From: Nostocales cyanobacterium LEGE 12452
GTDB lineage: Bacteria; Cyanobacteriota; Cyanobacteriia; Cyanobacteriales; Nostocaceae
Length of the DNA: 50,566 bases
Direction of reading: 5' to 3'
NCBI GenBank assembly: GCA_015206945.1
Contig: JADEXV010000020.1
Coordinates: forward strand, 1-50,566
The notes beneath the pieces are model-generated. The model did not search any database. It was given only the letters and a program-made list of their open reading frames with translations, and was not told the origin of the DNA. Position numbers and translations under genes: made by a program. Of this stretch, positions 39,768 to 48,142 are shown piece after piece (the stretch's first letter is position 1; the number at the start of each line of letters is the position of its first letter).

Positions 39768-39840
39768 TAATGACCAATGACCAATGACCAATGACCAATG
39801 ACCAATGACCAATGACCAATGACCAATGACCAATGACTAA
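39764..39840. repeat. Heptanucleotide tandem repeat (STRR), 11 units
   Basis: The array is one TGACTAA, nine perfect TGACCAA units and a final TGACTAA, 77 bp in all. It ends two bases before the trpC ATG (39843). Short tandemly repeated heptamers are known from heterocystous cyanobacteria. Here the array occupies the whole ribosome-binding region. Confidence 0.97.
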
Positions 39841-39842
39841 TC

Positions 39843-40733
39843 ATGCAAATCCGTCGCCGTTCACCTAACCCAGCTATTGATGTATCGATATTGCGTTATC
39901 AGGCTGTCGTGCCTGATGCAGCACCAAACCACATCTTGGAAGAAATTGTCTGGCAGAAAGAAGTAGAATATGACCAAATGCGGGAAAAAGTTCCTTTGCA
40001 ACAATTGCTGAAACAGGTAGTGACTGCGCCGCCAACCCGTGATTTTGTCGCCGCCTTGCGCCAAGGTAAGACTAAGCCAGCATTGATTGCCGAAGTTAAA
40101 AAAGCTTCACCTAGTAAAGGTGTTTTACGAGAAGATTTTGACCCAGTAGCGATCGCCCTGTCTTATCAGCAAGGTGGCGCTAGTTGTCTTTCTGTGCTGA
40201 CAGATGTCAAGTTTTTTCAAGGTAGTTTTGAAAACTTAGCCAAGGTTCGGGCTGCCGTAGATTTGCCCCTACTGTGCAAAGAGTTTGTCGTTTATGCTTA
40301 TCAGATATACTTGGCGCGGGTTCAGGGTGCAGATGCTATTTTGTTGATTGCGGCTATTTTGAGCGATCAAGATTTGAAATACTTCCTCAAAATTGCTAAC
40401 AACCTGAAAATGGCAACCTTAGTTGAAGTCCATAGTTTGGCAGAACTTGACCGTGTGTTAGCTTTAGATGGGGTCTCCTTAGTAGGAATCAATAATCGCA
40501 ATTTGGAAGATTTCTCTGTCGATCTGCAAACTACTTGCCAACTTTTGGCTGCAAGGGGTAGACAATTGCAAGAGAAAAATATCCTTGTTGTCAGCGAGTC
40601 AGGACTACACAACCCAGAGGATTTGAGTTTAGTGGTGACAGCAGGTGCATCTGCTGTACTCATTGGAGAATCTTTGGTAAAACAACCAGATCCCGGCGCT
40701 GCGATCGCTCGTATATTACCGAGTAATTTTTGA
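39843..40733 (+). CDS. trpC: Indole-3-glycerol phosphate synthase
   Basis: A 296-residue TIM barrel that cyclises CdRP to indole-3-glycerol phosphate in tryptophan synthesis. Signature segments are [20 protein letters not shown] (catalytic Lys in [10 protein letters not shown], about 83-92), [67 protein letters not shown] and [12 protein letters not shown]. There are about 40 extra N-terminal residues ([20 protein letters not shown]), as usual in cyanobacteria. No Shine-Dalgarno can be seen because a TGACCAA heptamer array runs to within two bases of the ATG. Either translation is leaderless-like or a downstream start is used; no later ATG fits well. Confidence 0.95.
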   Translation: MQIRRRSPNPAIDVSILRYQAVVPDAAPNHILEEIVWQKEVEYDQMREKVPLQQLLKQVVTAPPTRDFVAALRQGKTKPALIAEVKKASPSKGVLREDFDPVAIALSYQQGGASCLSVLTDVKFFQGSFENLAKVRAAVDLPLLCKEFVVYAYQIYLARVQGADAILLIAAILSDQDLKYFLKIANNLKMATLVEVHSLAELDRVLALDGVSLVGINNRNLEDFSVDLQTTCQLLAARGRQLQEKNILVVSESGLHNPEDLSLVVTAGASAVLIGESLVKQPDPGAAIARILPSNF

Positions 40734-40951
40734 AAGAAACACCTCACCTGCCCTAAAAGGTGCAGGGCTGCACATAATAGTTGAGCAATTGGGCACACTA
40801 TGTGTATACACCCAGCACTTTGCTATCAAATATCATCAATATCTTTGCCAAATCTTCATTGCTAATCAAATCAAAGCCATAAGCAACTAGTTATTTATTA
40901 TGTAACAATTTATTAACAAGAAAAAACTGTGATTAATACAAAATCCCAAAT

Positions 40952-41224
40952 ATGAAATCAAAATTTAACTTCATGGAGCAAATTCCTCTACCTTCGCCTA
41001 TTCACTACGAACTGATACTTCAACTCTTAGAAAGACAAACTATGTTAGCGGTAAATGATAACCCAGATTTACGGCATCAGGTGAATCAGCTAATTATTAC
41101 TCTCCGTAAAGCTGCTGTACAGCAAAAGCGACTAGAAGAAATTTGCGAGTTTTCCTCTGTAACTATCGATCACCGTTGGTCAATCAACCATCATAACGAT
41201 AGCAAAGTTGTTGTCCCCGATTGA
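40952..41224 (+). CDS. DUF5340-like small conserved cyanobacterial protein
   Basis: A 90-residue protein from ATG 40952. A second in-frame ATG eight codons in (MEQIPLPSPIHYELILQLLE) is an equally good start and matches the usual family N-terminus. The helical core contains ERQTMLAVNDNPDLRHQVNQ and LIITLRKAAVQQKRLEEIC. I recall this as a small protein family restricted to cyanobacteria (DUF5340), of unknown function. The Asn/Asp-rich tail (NHHNDSKVVVPD) is variable. It lies 117 bp before the carbonic anhydrase gene on the same strand. Confidence 0.7.
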   Translation: MKSKFNFMEQIPLPSPIHYELILQLLERQTMLAVNDNPDLRHQVNQLIITLRKAAVQQKRLEEICEFSSVTIDHRWSINHHNDSKVVVPD

Positions 41225-41341
41225 AAAAGATTGTCATCTTTATAAGATTTTAGTTCAGAGAAAGTTCATCTTGATTTAGACAAAACTGTAGATCGGTTAA
41301 AATAAAATATTGATGAGATTCTCTCTCGAATTTGACGAAAG

Positions 41342-42010
41342 ATGAAATACAACAGCATTGATGAACTCCTCAGAAATAATCAGGCTTGGGTTGCCGAAAA
41401 GCTAGCTCTAGATCCAACTTACTTTCAAGAATTATCTAACGGACAAACACCACCTTTTCTATACATTGGGTGTTCTGATAGTCGTCTGGCATTAACAAAA
41501 TTTACCCGTACTGAACCAGGAGAGTTATTTGTACATCGTAATATTGCCAATCAAGTTTCTCTAACGGATATAAACTTTTTAGCCGTTTTAGAATACGCAA
41601 TTCTACACCTAAAAGTGGAACACATTATCGTTTGTGGTCACTACGATTGCGGAGGAATTAAGGCAGCTTTAGAAGGGAGAACTATTGGAATTCTTGATAA
41701 CTGGGTCAATCCAATTCGGGAACTGTATTTAGAGAAACAAGAAGAAATTGACGCCTTGCCAACAAGAGAAGAACGTCTAAATCGCTTGGCTGAAATCAAT
41801 GTTGTGGCACAAGTGAAAAATCTTTACCAAACTTCCATCATGCGTCTAGTACTCCATGAGCGAAAAGCACCTATGGTTCACGGCTGGGTACTAGATATAC
41901 GGACTGGGTTAATCAAAGATTTAAATGTTTCAACTGTGCAATGGCAATTGCACATCTGCCCCTTGCTTCTAGAGTTTAGACTTTATGCCATGTTAAAAAG
42001 TGAGAGTTAA
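41342..42010 (+). CDS. Beta-class carbonic anhydrase
   Basis: A 222-residue zinc enzyme that interconverts CO2 and bicarbonate. Ligands and catalytic residues are all present: Cys44, Asp46 and Arg48 in YIGCSDSRLAL, and His100 and Cys103 in IIVCGHYDCGGIKAAL. GELFVHRNIANQV is also typical. There is no carboxysomal C-terminal extension (CcaA has about 50 more residues) and no signal peptide, so it is a cytosolic enzyme or a minor isoform. The sequence continues normally through HGWVLDIRTGLIKDLNV. It is not in a ccm operon. The upstream small gene is on the same strand but 117 bp away. Confidence 0.95.
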   Translation: MKYNSIDELLRNNQAWVAEKLALDPTYFQELSNGQTPPFLYIGCSDSRLALTKFTRTEPGELFVHRNIANQVSLTDINFLAVLEYAILHLKVEHIIVCGHYDCGGIKAALEGRTIGILDNWVNPIRELYLEKQEEIDALPTREERLNRLAEINVVAQVKNLYQTSIMRLVLHERKAPMVHGWVLDIRTGLIKDLNVSTVQWQLHICPLLLEFRLYAMLKSES

Positions 42011-42199
42011 TTCGGTATTTTCCCCCACACAAAAGCTTACATTAAAGACTTGATAAATATTGTTTTTACAACTTTTATCTTAGATATCGGGTTTTATTGT
42101 GTAGTATTTATGTATATTTAAAAAATAAAATAGTATTTTTAGAGATTTTTGTTTAATTAAAGTTACGAATACAAAGTAGTTAATTTTATAAACTTTTTT

Positions 42200-42227
42200 A
42201 TAGAGGCAATTCATGAATTGCCTCTAT
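42200..42227. repeat. 28-bp perfect palindrome
   Basis: ATAGAGGCAATTCA followed immediately by TGAATTGCCTCTAT reads identically on both strands. No T-tract lies downstream in either direction (T residues precede it instead), so it is not an intrinsic terminator. Variants with GTAGGGGC arms are frequent in Nostoc genomes. Confidence 0.92.
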
Positions 42228-42277
42228 AACAATCACTAACACAGATATTGGTACGCTTAACCTACTTCTACAAAGAA

Positions 42278-42436
42278 TTATTTCTTAGAAATTATCCACA
42301 CTGCATGAATAATCCCAGGAATGTAACCAAACAGCGTCAAAAGTATATTAATCCAAAAGTCTATACCAAAACCTACTTGTAAAAAAACTCCCAAAGGCGG
42401 CAGGAAAATGGCACACAGAATCCGAACTAAATCCAT
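42278..42436 (-). CDS. YqaE/Pmp3-family membrane peptide
   Basis: A 52-residue peptide encoded from ATG (42434-42436), with a consensus AGGAGG seven bases before it. It reads MDLVRILCAIFLPPLGVFLQ then VGFGIDFWINILLTLFGYIP and GIIHAVWIISKK. Two hydrophobic spans and the LPPLGVFLQVG and LTLFGYIPGIIHAVW motifs identify UPF0057 (Pmp3/YqaE). In other organisms these are linked to salt or osmotic stress and membrane potential. It stands alone; the perfect palindrome at 42200-42227 lies just past its stop. Confidence 0.9.
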   Translation of the reverse strand: MDLVRILCAIFLPPLGVFLQVGFGIDFWINILLTLFGYIPGIIHAVWIISKK

Positions 42437-42578
42437 TTAAACCTCCTGTTAATCTCAGAAAAAACAGCTTGTTGGCAAACTAATTTACCACTGTTCAAGC
42501 ATATTTGTACCTCTCAAAGATAACATTACCTCTCTTAATCTAGATAACGGTTTTAGATACGGTAAACCGCACTCAAGA

Positions 42579-42926
42579 TTAGCCACCGCTAATTTTGGCT
42601 TTGTAACCTAACTTGGTCAAAATCTCGACAATTTTCTGTTTGTGTTCGCCCTGAATTTCAATTTCGTTGTCTTTAAGTGTCCCACCTGTCCCACACTGGG
42701 TTTTCAACTGCTTCACCAAATCTGCTAAAGTTTCGGGTTTGGCTTGAAAACCGCTAACGACTGTGACGGTTTTGCCTTTGCGTCCTTTGCGGGAAGCTTG
42801 TACTTTCAGATTTTGTTGTTGTGGGGGTAGTTCTGGAATCGGTCTTTCTGTGGCGGCGGAGTTGTCATTGCCAAATTCGCGGTAGACAAAGCTTTTGTCA
42901 GAAGATTGAGACTTGGAAGAAGACAT
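42579..42926 (-). CDS. SUI1/YciH-family translation factor
   Basis: A 115-residue protein; ATG at 42924-42926 (MSSSKSQSSDKSFVYREFGN) is preferred over a TTG nine codons upstream. A disordered Ser-rich N-terminus precedes the SUI1 fold (about 48-113): ASRKGRKGKTVTVVSGFQAK, LKTQCGTGGTLKDNEIEIQG, and KIVEILTKLGYKAKISGG at the very end. The GTGGTxKDxxIxIQG motif is diagnostic of eIF1-like proteins. In bacteria their role is accessory to initiation and not essential. Nothing in the flanks indicates a partner. Confidence 0.92.
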   Translation of the reverse strand: MSSSKSQSSDKSFVYREFGNDNSAATERPIPELPPQQQNLKVQASRKGRKGKTVTVVSGFQAKPETLADLVKQLKTQCGTGGTLKDNEIEIQGEHKQKIVEILTKLGYKAKISGG

Positions 42927-43102
42927 AAAATGAATGTTTAAGAAAAATTTCAAAGGCAGTGGAAACTTCTACGCAACCATTCTGCTGGGATACAATTTCT
43001 AGGCTAACATTACACATCCATACATCATAACCAAACTGACGTAATACTTAAACTGATTCAGGAAAATGGCTTGTCTATATCTATAATTAAACCTAATCTT
43101 AC

Positions 43103-43597
43103 CTAAACCATCTCAAACTCTAATTGATGACTCTTGAGAAAATCATGGGTGAAATGATCCACTATATTGGTATCAGCTAGTTCCAAATTATAAAAATCCA
43201 CAGCTTCATGGTCAAAATGGGGGCCAGCGTGCCAAGTACCCTCGTGTAGCTTGATAAAACAATTTCCCGGAACGCGGAAAGCAGCAATATCTTCTAATGC
43301 TGGTTCATTCACATCATTATGAGGAGGACAAACTGCAATTAACCAATCCTTCCCTTCCAAGGAACCCAGACATTGAGTGCATTGCACATGGCGAGTAATT
43401 TTGTGGAACTTTCGCCCTATCTTCTCCAACCGCATAATATAAAATCGTGGAATCCCGTTTTGCAGGTTTAACTGGGCATCCTCCCCATCATAAGTTTTGC
43501 CATCAAGACTTGCAAAAATAACCTGTCCATAAGGTCGAAAGTTTTCAGAAGTCACCCATTGTACCTGCAATTGTTGCACTGTCTTTGGTGTACTCAT
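43103..43597 (-). CDS. allA: Ureidoglycolate lyase family protein
   Basis: A 164-residue cupin-fold protein starting at ATG (43595-43597). It contains PYGQVI, IPRFYIMRL, RHVQCTQCLGSLEGKDWLIA (about 70-89), VCPP and KLHEGTWHAGPHFDHEAVDF (about 118-137). These features, and the length, match AllA-type ureidoglycolate lyases, which cleave ureidoglycolate to glyoxylate and urea in purine catabolism. No allantoinase or urease gene is close, so participation in purine use is inferred from family only. Two vicinal cysteines (CTQC) occur where many members have H/T-T-Q. Confidence 0.75.
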   Translation of the reverse strand: MSTPKTVQQLQVQWVTSENFRPYGQVIFASLDGKTYDGEDAQLNLQNGIPRFYIMRLEKIGRKFHKITRHVQCTQCLGSLEGKDWLIAVCPPHNDVNEPALEDIAAFRVPGNCFIKLHEGTWHAGPHFDHEAVDFYNLELADTNIVDHFTHDFLKSHQLEFEMV

Positions 43598-43712
43598 ATC
43601 AAATCTTTAAAAGGGATTATTTAGGTTTATTTTCCCCCAGAATGACTTAATTTTATACAGCCATTATGGTGACTTCCTAAGTTTCAATGCCTTAAATTAT
43701 GAAAAAATAACT

Positions 43713-44732
43713 TTAGCTAGCTAGATAACTACGTACTTGTTCCTTTTGGCGTCGGAGGAGACTGAGAGCTTTTTGTTCTATCTGACGCACGCGTTCCCGG
43801 CTAATACCCATGCGATCGCCAATCTGTGCTAAAGAAAGTTCATACCCATCAGTTAGACCAAAGCGCAGGGTTAATATTTCTCGTTGCTGGGGAGACAGCT
43901 TTGCCAATAAGTCTTGTAAGTCTTGGTGGAGAGATTCTTCAACGGCATAATCTTCAGGAGAAGGGCCATCATCCTCCAATATGTCCTGCAATTCTGTATC
44001 TTGTTGTTCACCAACTCGTGCCTCTAGAGAGAAAGGTTGACGGGCTAAGTACAAACACTCTCGAACTTGGCTAGGTGTCAAAGATAAGGCAGTGGCAATT
44101 TCAGCAGTAGTAGGAACGCGACCCAACTGTTGAGATAATTCTCGCTGCACCCGTTTAATTTTGTTCAGTTTCTCAAAGACGTGGATAGGTAAACGAATTG
44201 TACGTCCTTGTTGAGCGATCGCCCGTGTAATTCCTTGACGAATCCACCAATAAGCGTAGGTAGAAAACTTGTAACCAAGAGCGGGATCAAATTTATCCAC
44301 CCCTCGTTCTAAACCTAAAGTACCTTCTTGAATTAAATCCATAAATTCTAGGTTCCGGTGCTGGTATTTCTTTGCCACAGCTACCACTAACCGGAGATTA
44401 GCCTGAATCATTTTCTGTTTGGCCTGGTGTCCTAAATTTAGCTGTTGCTCTAGCACCTCCACACTTAACTCCACCCGATCTGCCCATTCTGGCAGCGTGG
44501 GTTCGTAGTTTAATGTCACAGCCAATTCTTCCTTAGCAGCTAATAAATTCATCATCTGCTGCACGTGTTGGGCAAAAATAACCTCTTGTTCGCGAGTCAA
44601 CAAATCTACACGCCCGATCTCTTGCAGATAACTACGCACAATATCATCTGTAGCTCGAGGCTTTTTATCTGCGGCTAAACTTTTTTTCTTCGTTTTTTGA
44701 ACTTCGGTATGTGGAGATGTTAAGTTGCTCAT
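43713..44732 (-). CDS. RNA polymerase sigma factor, RpoD-like group 2
   Basis: A 339-residue sigma70-family protein from ATG (44730-44732), with AGAGGAG ten bases upstream. Regions: 1.2 (DDIVRSYLQEIGRVDLLT), 2.1-2.4 (QANLRLVVAVAKKYQHRNLE, then FSTYAYWWIRQGITRAI), 3.0-3.2 (RTIRLPIHVFEKLNKIKRVQ), and 4.1-4.2 (TDGYELSLAQIGDRMGISRE then RVRQIEQKALSLLRR). Region 1.1 is absent, which places it in the non-essential group 2 (SigB/C/D/E-type), used for stress, nitrogen or carbon responses. Which Nostoc paralogue it is cannot be told by eye. No anti-sigma gene is adjacent. Confidence 0.95.
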   Translation of the reverse strand: MSNLTSPHTEVQKTKKKSLAADKKPRATDDIVRSYLQEIGRVDLLTREQEVIFAQHVQQMMNLLAAKEELAVTLNYEPTLPEWADRVELSVEVLEQQLNLGHQAKQKMIQANLRLVVAVAKKYQHRNLEFMDLIQEGTLGLERGVDKFDPALGYKFSTYAYWWIRQGITRAIAQQGRTIRLPIHVFEKLNKIKRVQRELSQQLGRVPTTAEIATALSLTPSQVRECLYLARQPFSLEARVGEQQDTELQDILEDDGPSPEDYAVEESLHQDLQDLLAKLSPQQREILTLRFGLTDGYELSLAQIGDRMGISRERVRQIEQKALSLLRRQKEQVRSYLAS

Positions 44733-44840
44733 GGTTATTTGCTCCTCTGTAACCTCATCAATTTATTGGTATCAAGTCTAGATATTCAGACCCACAGCCA
44801 TTTCACACTGCTAATCGATAGATATTTTGCAAAAGTACTT

Positions 44841-44916
44841 AACACCCCATCCCTTAATTTCCTCCCCGCTTTTGGAGAGGGGAGACAAAGCTACGCTTTG
44901 GCGGGGTGGGGTTCTT
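44841..44916. repeat. GC-rich dispersed palindromic repeat
   Basis: AACACCCCATCCC (left) is complementary to GGGGTGGGGTT-type sequence at the right end. Inside, CTCCCCGC and GAGAGGGGAG form a smaller stem, followed by AAAGCTACGCTTTGGCGGGG. Such CCCCACCCC/GGGGTGGGG elements are widespread in Nostocales intergenic DNA. Confidence 0.6.
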
Positions 44917-45497
44917 AATTTGTAATTTATGCAAGAGGTCTAATCAATTTGCAACACTGATGAATTCTGGTCTATGATACATTACAAGTTAATTGTTGGA
45001 GATAATAAACCCAAAATCAACCTACTCCTTAATAATAACATCATCGTCAGTCACAAATCAATTACCTAAAGTATCATTAGCATATCCTTTAAAGTAATTA
45101 CATTCTTTTATCATTGATTTTTGCATATTCTAAAATACAATTAACAATTAAATTTAGTCTAGTTATCCAATGCGGTTCCTAGAAAAAGTAAAAAATACCA
45201 AGCAAAAATTCCATTATCTAAGAGCAAGTTATTAATAGCAAGTCTTAAAATATCACGAAAAGTTAATTTATTGAAGTGTTAATAGTCTGCTTATCAATGG
45301 ATGTAGTCCCATTAAATGAAAACTCATTAAATATAAAATATCCCTTTCTTACCTCATTTTTTTTGTAATACAATCTAACCATATCAAATCAGGTACATAG
45401 TGGGCGATCGTTAAATATGAAAGAAAGAACTTATTCTGCTACCCCTCTTTAATAACAGCTTTCCTTTAAGAATCTGGTCAAATACTTAGTGATTAGG

Positions 45498-45519
45498 CAT
45501 CTGGTGAAATTAATTATGC
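45498..45519. repeat. AT-rich dispersed repeat, copy 2
   Basis: CATCTGGTGAAATTAATT followed by ATGC corresponds to the element at 35837-35863, which has a 5-bp insertion. The sequence to the right (CCAGAACACTTGCATAGAC) also aligns loosely with the sequence to the right of copy 1 (CCGAAATCCTTGGTAGGC). Confidence 0.5.
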
Positions 45520-45833
45520 AGTATCCAGAACACTTGCATAGACTAGCAATGCTACATCTGTACATTCATTCTGACTCATATCTCTTTCCTGGGACTTAGG
45601 ATAATCAAGAAAACGCAGATATCTGTGACAATTGCACTTGTGTCATAATTGTATGCAGACATCTGCATTGGATGCGGTATTATCAACTTGATTACTCCTA
45701 GAGAAATTTTATGCAATAAAAGTACTAACAGTGGTAACACTAACATCAAGGATGATACTTGGCAAGATAGCAACACCCGCGATCGCCACTAAATATCTTA
45801 TTGAAGCGATAAAGAGTTTTGTTTAGAGGTGGT

Positions 45834-45881
45834 TAGTTAATTGTTATGGGGCATAAGGGTAGTTAATTGTTATAGAGCATA
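45834..45881. repeat. Tandem direct repeat, 2 x 22 bp
   Basis: TAGTTAATTGTTATGGGGCA followed by TA (45834-45855) recurs at 45860-45881 as TAGTTAATTGTTATAGAGCA followed by TA, with two mismatches and a 26-bp period. Confidence 0.85.
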
Positions 45882-46086
45882 GCTTGAATAACCAGATTCC
45901 TCACTTCTTGGAAAGGTCAAAAATAGCCTGAGACTTCTAACGAAGCAACATCTTATAGCTTTCTCGCTTACTAGTTTCCACTTTAATTTGACACCAAATC
46001 ATATTTGTATATATACAGATGATTGACTTATTGCAAATATTTTTGGGAAGATGGTGCTATATTAAAGTTTTAGTCTAACTCTTCAA

Positions 46087-46518
46087 TCATAACTTTAATA
46101 GATATTGGTTGAGAAAAGCATTCACCTCATTGGCGCATAACCCGACATTAACTATTTTTCCTGCTTTTCTAAGGATGTCTAATCCTTGACCATTATTGCG
46201 CGGGTCTGGATCAAGTATAGATACATATATTTCATGTATCTGGAAATCTTCAGCGATCGCTAAAGCACATGCAGGCGTACGTCCATGAAAAGAACAAGGT
46301 TCAAGAGTTACATACATTTTCAACAAGTGGAAAGCTTTGTCTTGAATCTGTTTAAGTGCGTCAGCTTCAGCATGGTGTTTTCCTGGTGCTTGCGTGTATC
46401 CTTGAGCTACCATCTCTTGGCCATATACGATCGCACAGCCTACTGGTGGGTTCGGCAAACATTCCGGCAAAGCTTTTCTGCTTTGAGCTAAAGCAGCCAG
46501 CATAAATATTTCATCCAT
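46087..46518 (-). CDS. RibD-type pyrimidine deaminase, stand-alone
   Basis: A 143-residue cytidine-deaminase-fold protein starting at ATG (46516-46518). The zinc site is His49-Ala-Glu51 (PGKHHAEADAL) with Cys75 and Cys84 in TLEPCSFHGRTPACALAI, which is the RibD signature PCxHxGRTPPC. Other typical parts are PNPPVGCAIV and DPDPRNNGQGLDILRKAG. RibD normally fuses this deaminase to a reductase, but here only the deaminase domain exists, as in some plant PyrD and bacterial split forms. It may serve riboflavin synthesis or act on another pyrimidine. His is lost at one position (CSFHGR keeps it). Alone on its strand. Confidence 0.88.
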   Translation of the reverse strand: MDEIFMLAALAQSRKALPECLPNPPVGCAIVYGQEMVAQGYTQAPGKHHAEADALKQIQDKAFHLLKMYVTLEPCSFHGRTPACALAIAEDFQIHEIYVSILDPDPRNNGQGLDILRKAGKIVNVGLCANEVNAFLNQYLLKL

Positions 46519-46590
46519 ATTTGAGCGTAAATTCTCTAGATAAATTACACTACCAAGAATTAGCTATTTATTGTTAAAAAAGTTCCTATA

Positions 46591-46974
46591 TCAAAATTTA
46601 GTAACTGTCACCCGAATACCAGAATCCAGTTTAGGAACCTTGAGATACTCAATTGGTTCAGTACTTTGAGTCTTGGTTGGCTGCTGACATTGCTTAAAAA
46701 AAGCACTTGGGTTATTGATGAACTCAAGCGGGTTAATTTTTTGGCATCCTCGCTCCTGCATCAGCGAAATTGATTCAGCAGCTTGTTTTGGATTATTAGT
46801 CTGTCCGATAAAATTGCTCCATGTAGCGTTAATCGTAGCCGGTTCTGTCAATAAAACTCCAACCCGATCGCGATCGTCTATTGTTATAGGAACATTCTCT
46901 TGGTTAGCATCTGCTCTCTGACTGAGAGTGAGTGCGCTAATCACAACGGCTAAGATAATAGAAAAGAATTTCAT
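46591..46974 (-). CDS. Small exported protein, unidentified
   Basis: A 127-residue protein starting at ATG (46972-46974) with a clear signal peptide (MKFFSIILAVVISALTLSQR, cleavage probably after ADA at 22-24). The mature part has a short beta-rich region (VGVLLTEPATINATWSNFIG), two Cys (CQKINPLEF and KQCQQP) about 20 residues apart that could form a disulfide, and a C-terminal VTVTKF. I do not recognise the family. The gene follows the deaminase gene upstream on the same strand, 72 bp away, so they may share a transcript. Confidence 0.65.
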   Translation of the reverse strand: MKFFSIILAVVISALTLSQRADANQENVPITIDDRDRVGVLLTEPATINATWSNFIGQTNNPKQAAESISLMQERGCQKINPLEFINNPSAFFKQCQQPTKTQSTEPIEYLKVPKLDSGIRVTVTKF

Positions 46975-48142
46975 AATTCAATCTCTCAACATTTAATGTC
47001 AGTTTAATAATTACAATTGCCTAGATCCAAAAACAAAGAAATAGGAGACTAGCTTGAGTACTTCAGATTAACACAGGTAATAATAAATATAGCCAAACTT
47101 CATGAAAAATATAGTGAAATCTAGTAAAATATGACTGAAGTTTGCCTACCTTGAACAATTTACTTGAGCTATTTGTCTGGTTAATTGAGATAGTAGCTGG
47201 ATTTCCGCTGTCTTGTACTAGTCTGATGCAAACTAATTTATTGCTCTAACCACGCTGTCATTTGATACTCCTTTGTTAGGCTACGTTAAATTCAAGCTGG
47301 ATAGGGTTGAAGATTAAATTTTGTGTAAATTAATTTTGTCTTATTACTTGTCTTCTAATCATTTGTACCGACTTAACTACCTGTACTAAGTCGGTCAGCG
47401 CAAAAAATTGTCGTAGGTAGCAAGCGATCAGACAGGAGGGAGCAGTAAAGATTAAACTGATTGTGAGTCCTTATAGGTTCGATACTCAAATCATGTAATT
47501 TTATGATTGCCAGTCCCGTATTATTCCCATTGACTATTATTCAGAGCAAGAATTCATTGTTAGTTAAAGTTTTGAAGTATCTTACGTAAATATCCATTTA
47601 GTCTTTCTAAGTATCTCCTTTCAGTGTCCAAAGCCTATCCCCGAAGTGCTTACATTGCTTATAGACTGGCACAATTGAACTATTCCTTACCTGAAGGAAT
47701 TAACCCCTCTTCTCTTTTAAAAATCAGCAAACCGAGAGTGAATACATTAGTATTTTGTATAAATTTTTTGTAAAGTTATTAAATTCAGTGTTCTTACATA
47801 ATATGATAGTGATTGTTAGGTTACTAATCAATACTTGCGTTAGTAGTAACACAAAACTAAGTTAATAAAAATTAAGCCCCAAAAATGGAAAGCAACTAAA
47901 TCAGGGATAAAATTGTCAGTTATCCTGGCTTTGCTGTCAGTAAAATATCAATCTAAGTTAACATTGTGACTTGCCAAACTATTAGTTAACTTCCGATATT
48001 GAATAACCTCAGCAATAAGGTATTAGCTAACAATCAACCCAAATATTAATATCACAAGTAAACTACAGTGTTACTGTATTCAAAATTGTGATAACAATCT
48101 GCTGTAAGTAAATAGTCTTTTTTATAAAATTTTACATATATT
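46975..48142. other. Long gene-poor region upstream of the BY-kinase gene
   Basis: This 1168-bp AT-rich spacer between divergent genes should include both promoters, and a long leader for the exopolysaccharide gene is possible. One clear hairpin, ACCGACTTA / TAAGTCGGT with an 11-nt loop (47367-47395), has no T-tract. A GGTTCGATAC word near 47478 does not belong to a tRNA fold. No ORF was recognised. Confidence 0.5.
47367..47395. promoter_or_regulatory. Isolated 9-bp hairpin in the EPS upstream region
   Basis: ACCGACTTA (47367-47375) and TAAGTCGGT (47387-47395) pair perfectly around an 11-nt loop, about 750 bp upstream of the BY-kinase start. It could be an operator or an RNA structure. Nothing further supports a specific role. 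Confidence 0.4.

Larger units (their letters stand above)
44733..46086. other. Long gene-poor region
   Basis: This 1354-bp AT-rich region follows the sigma gene start and thus includes the sigma promoter and leader. It contains a GC-rich palindromic repeat (44841-44916), a dispersed AT-rich repeat (45498-45519), and two 22-bp near-identical direct repeats (45834-45881). Short frames exist but none shows a domain, ribosome site or hydrophobic pattern. It may hold a decayed gene around 45690-45800. Confidence 0.5.

Noticed and set aside
39764-39840. Heptamer array as a CRISPR
   Set aside because: Units are contiguous 7-mers without spacers, and no cas gene is present.
42200-42227. Perfect palindrome as an intrinsic terminator for the YqaE gene
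   Set aside because: The T residues lie on the wrong side for either strand, so it is listed as a repeat.
45576-45800. Possible small gene in the sigma-factor upstream region
   Set aside because: Frames are short, lack a ribosome site and match nothing I recognise; at most a decayed fragment.
47460-47500. GGTTCGATAC word resembling a tRNA T-loop
   Set aside because: No acceptor or anticodon stem could be built around it, so it is not a tRNA.
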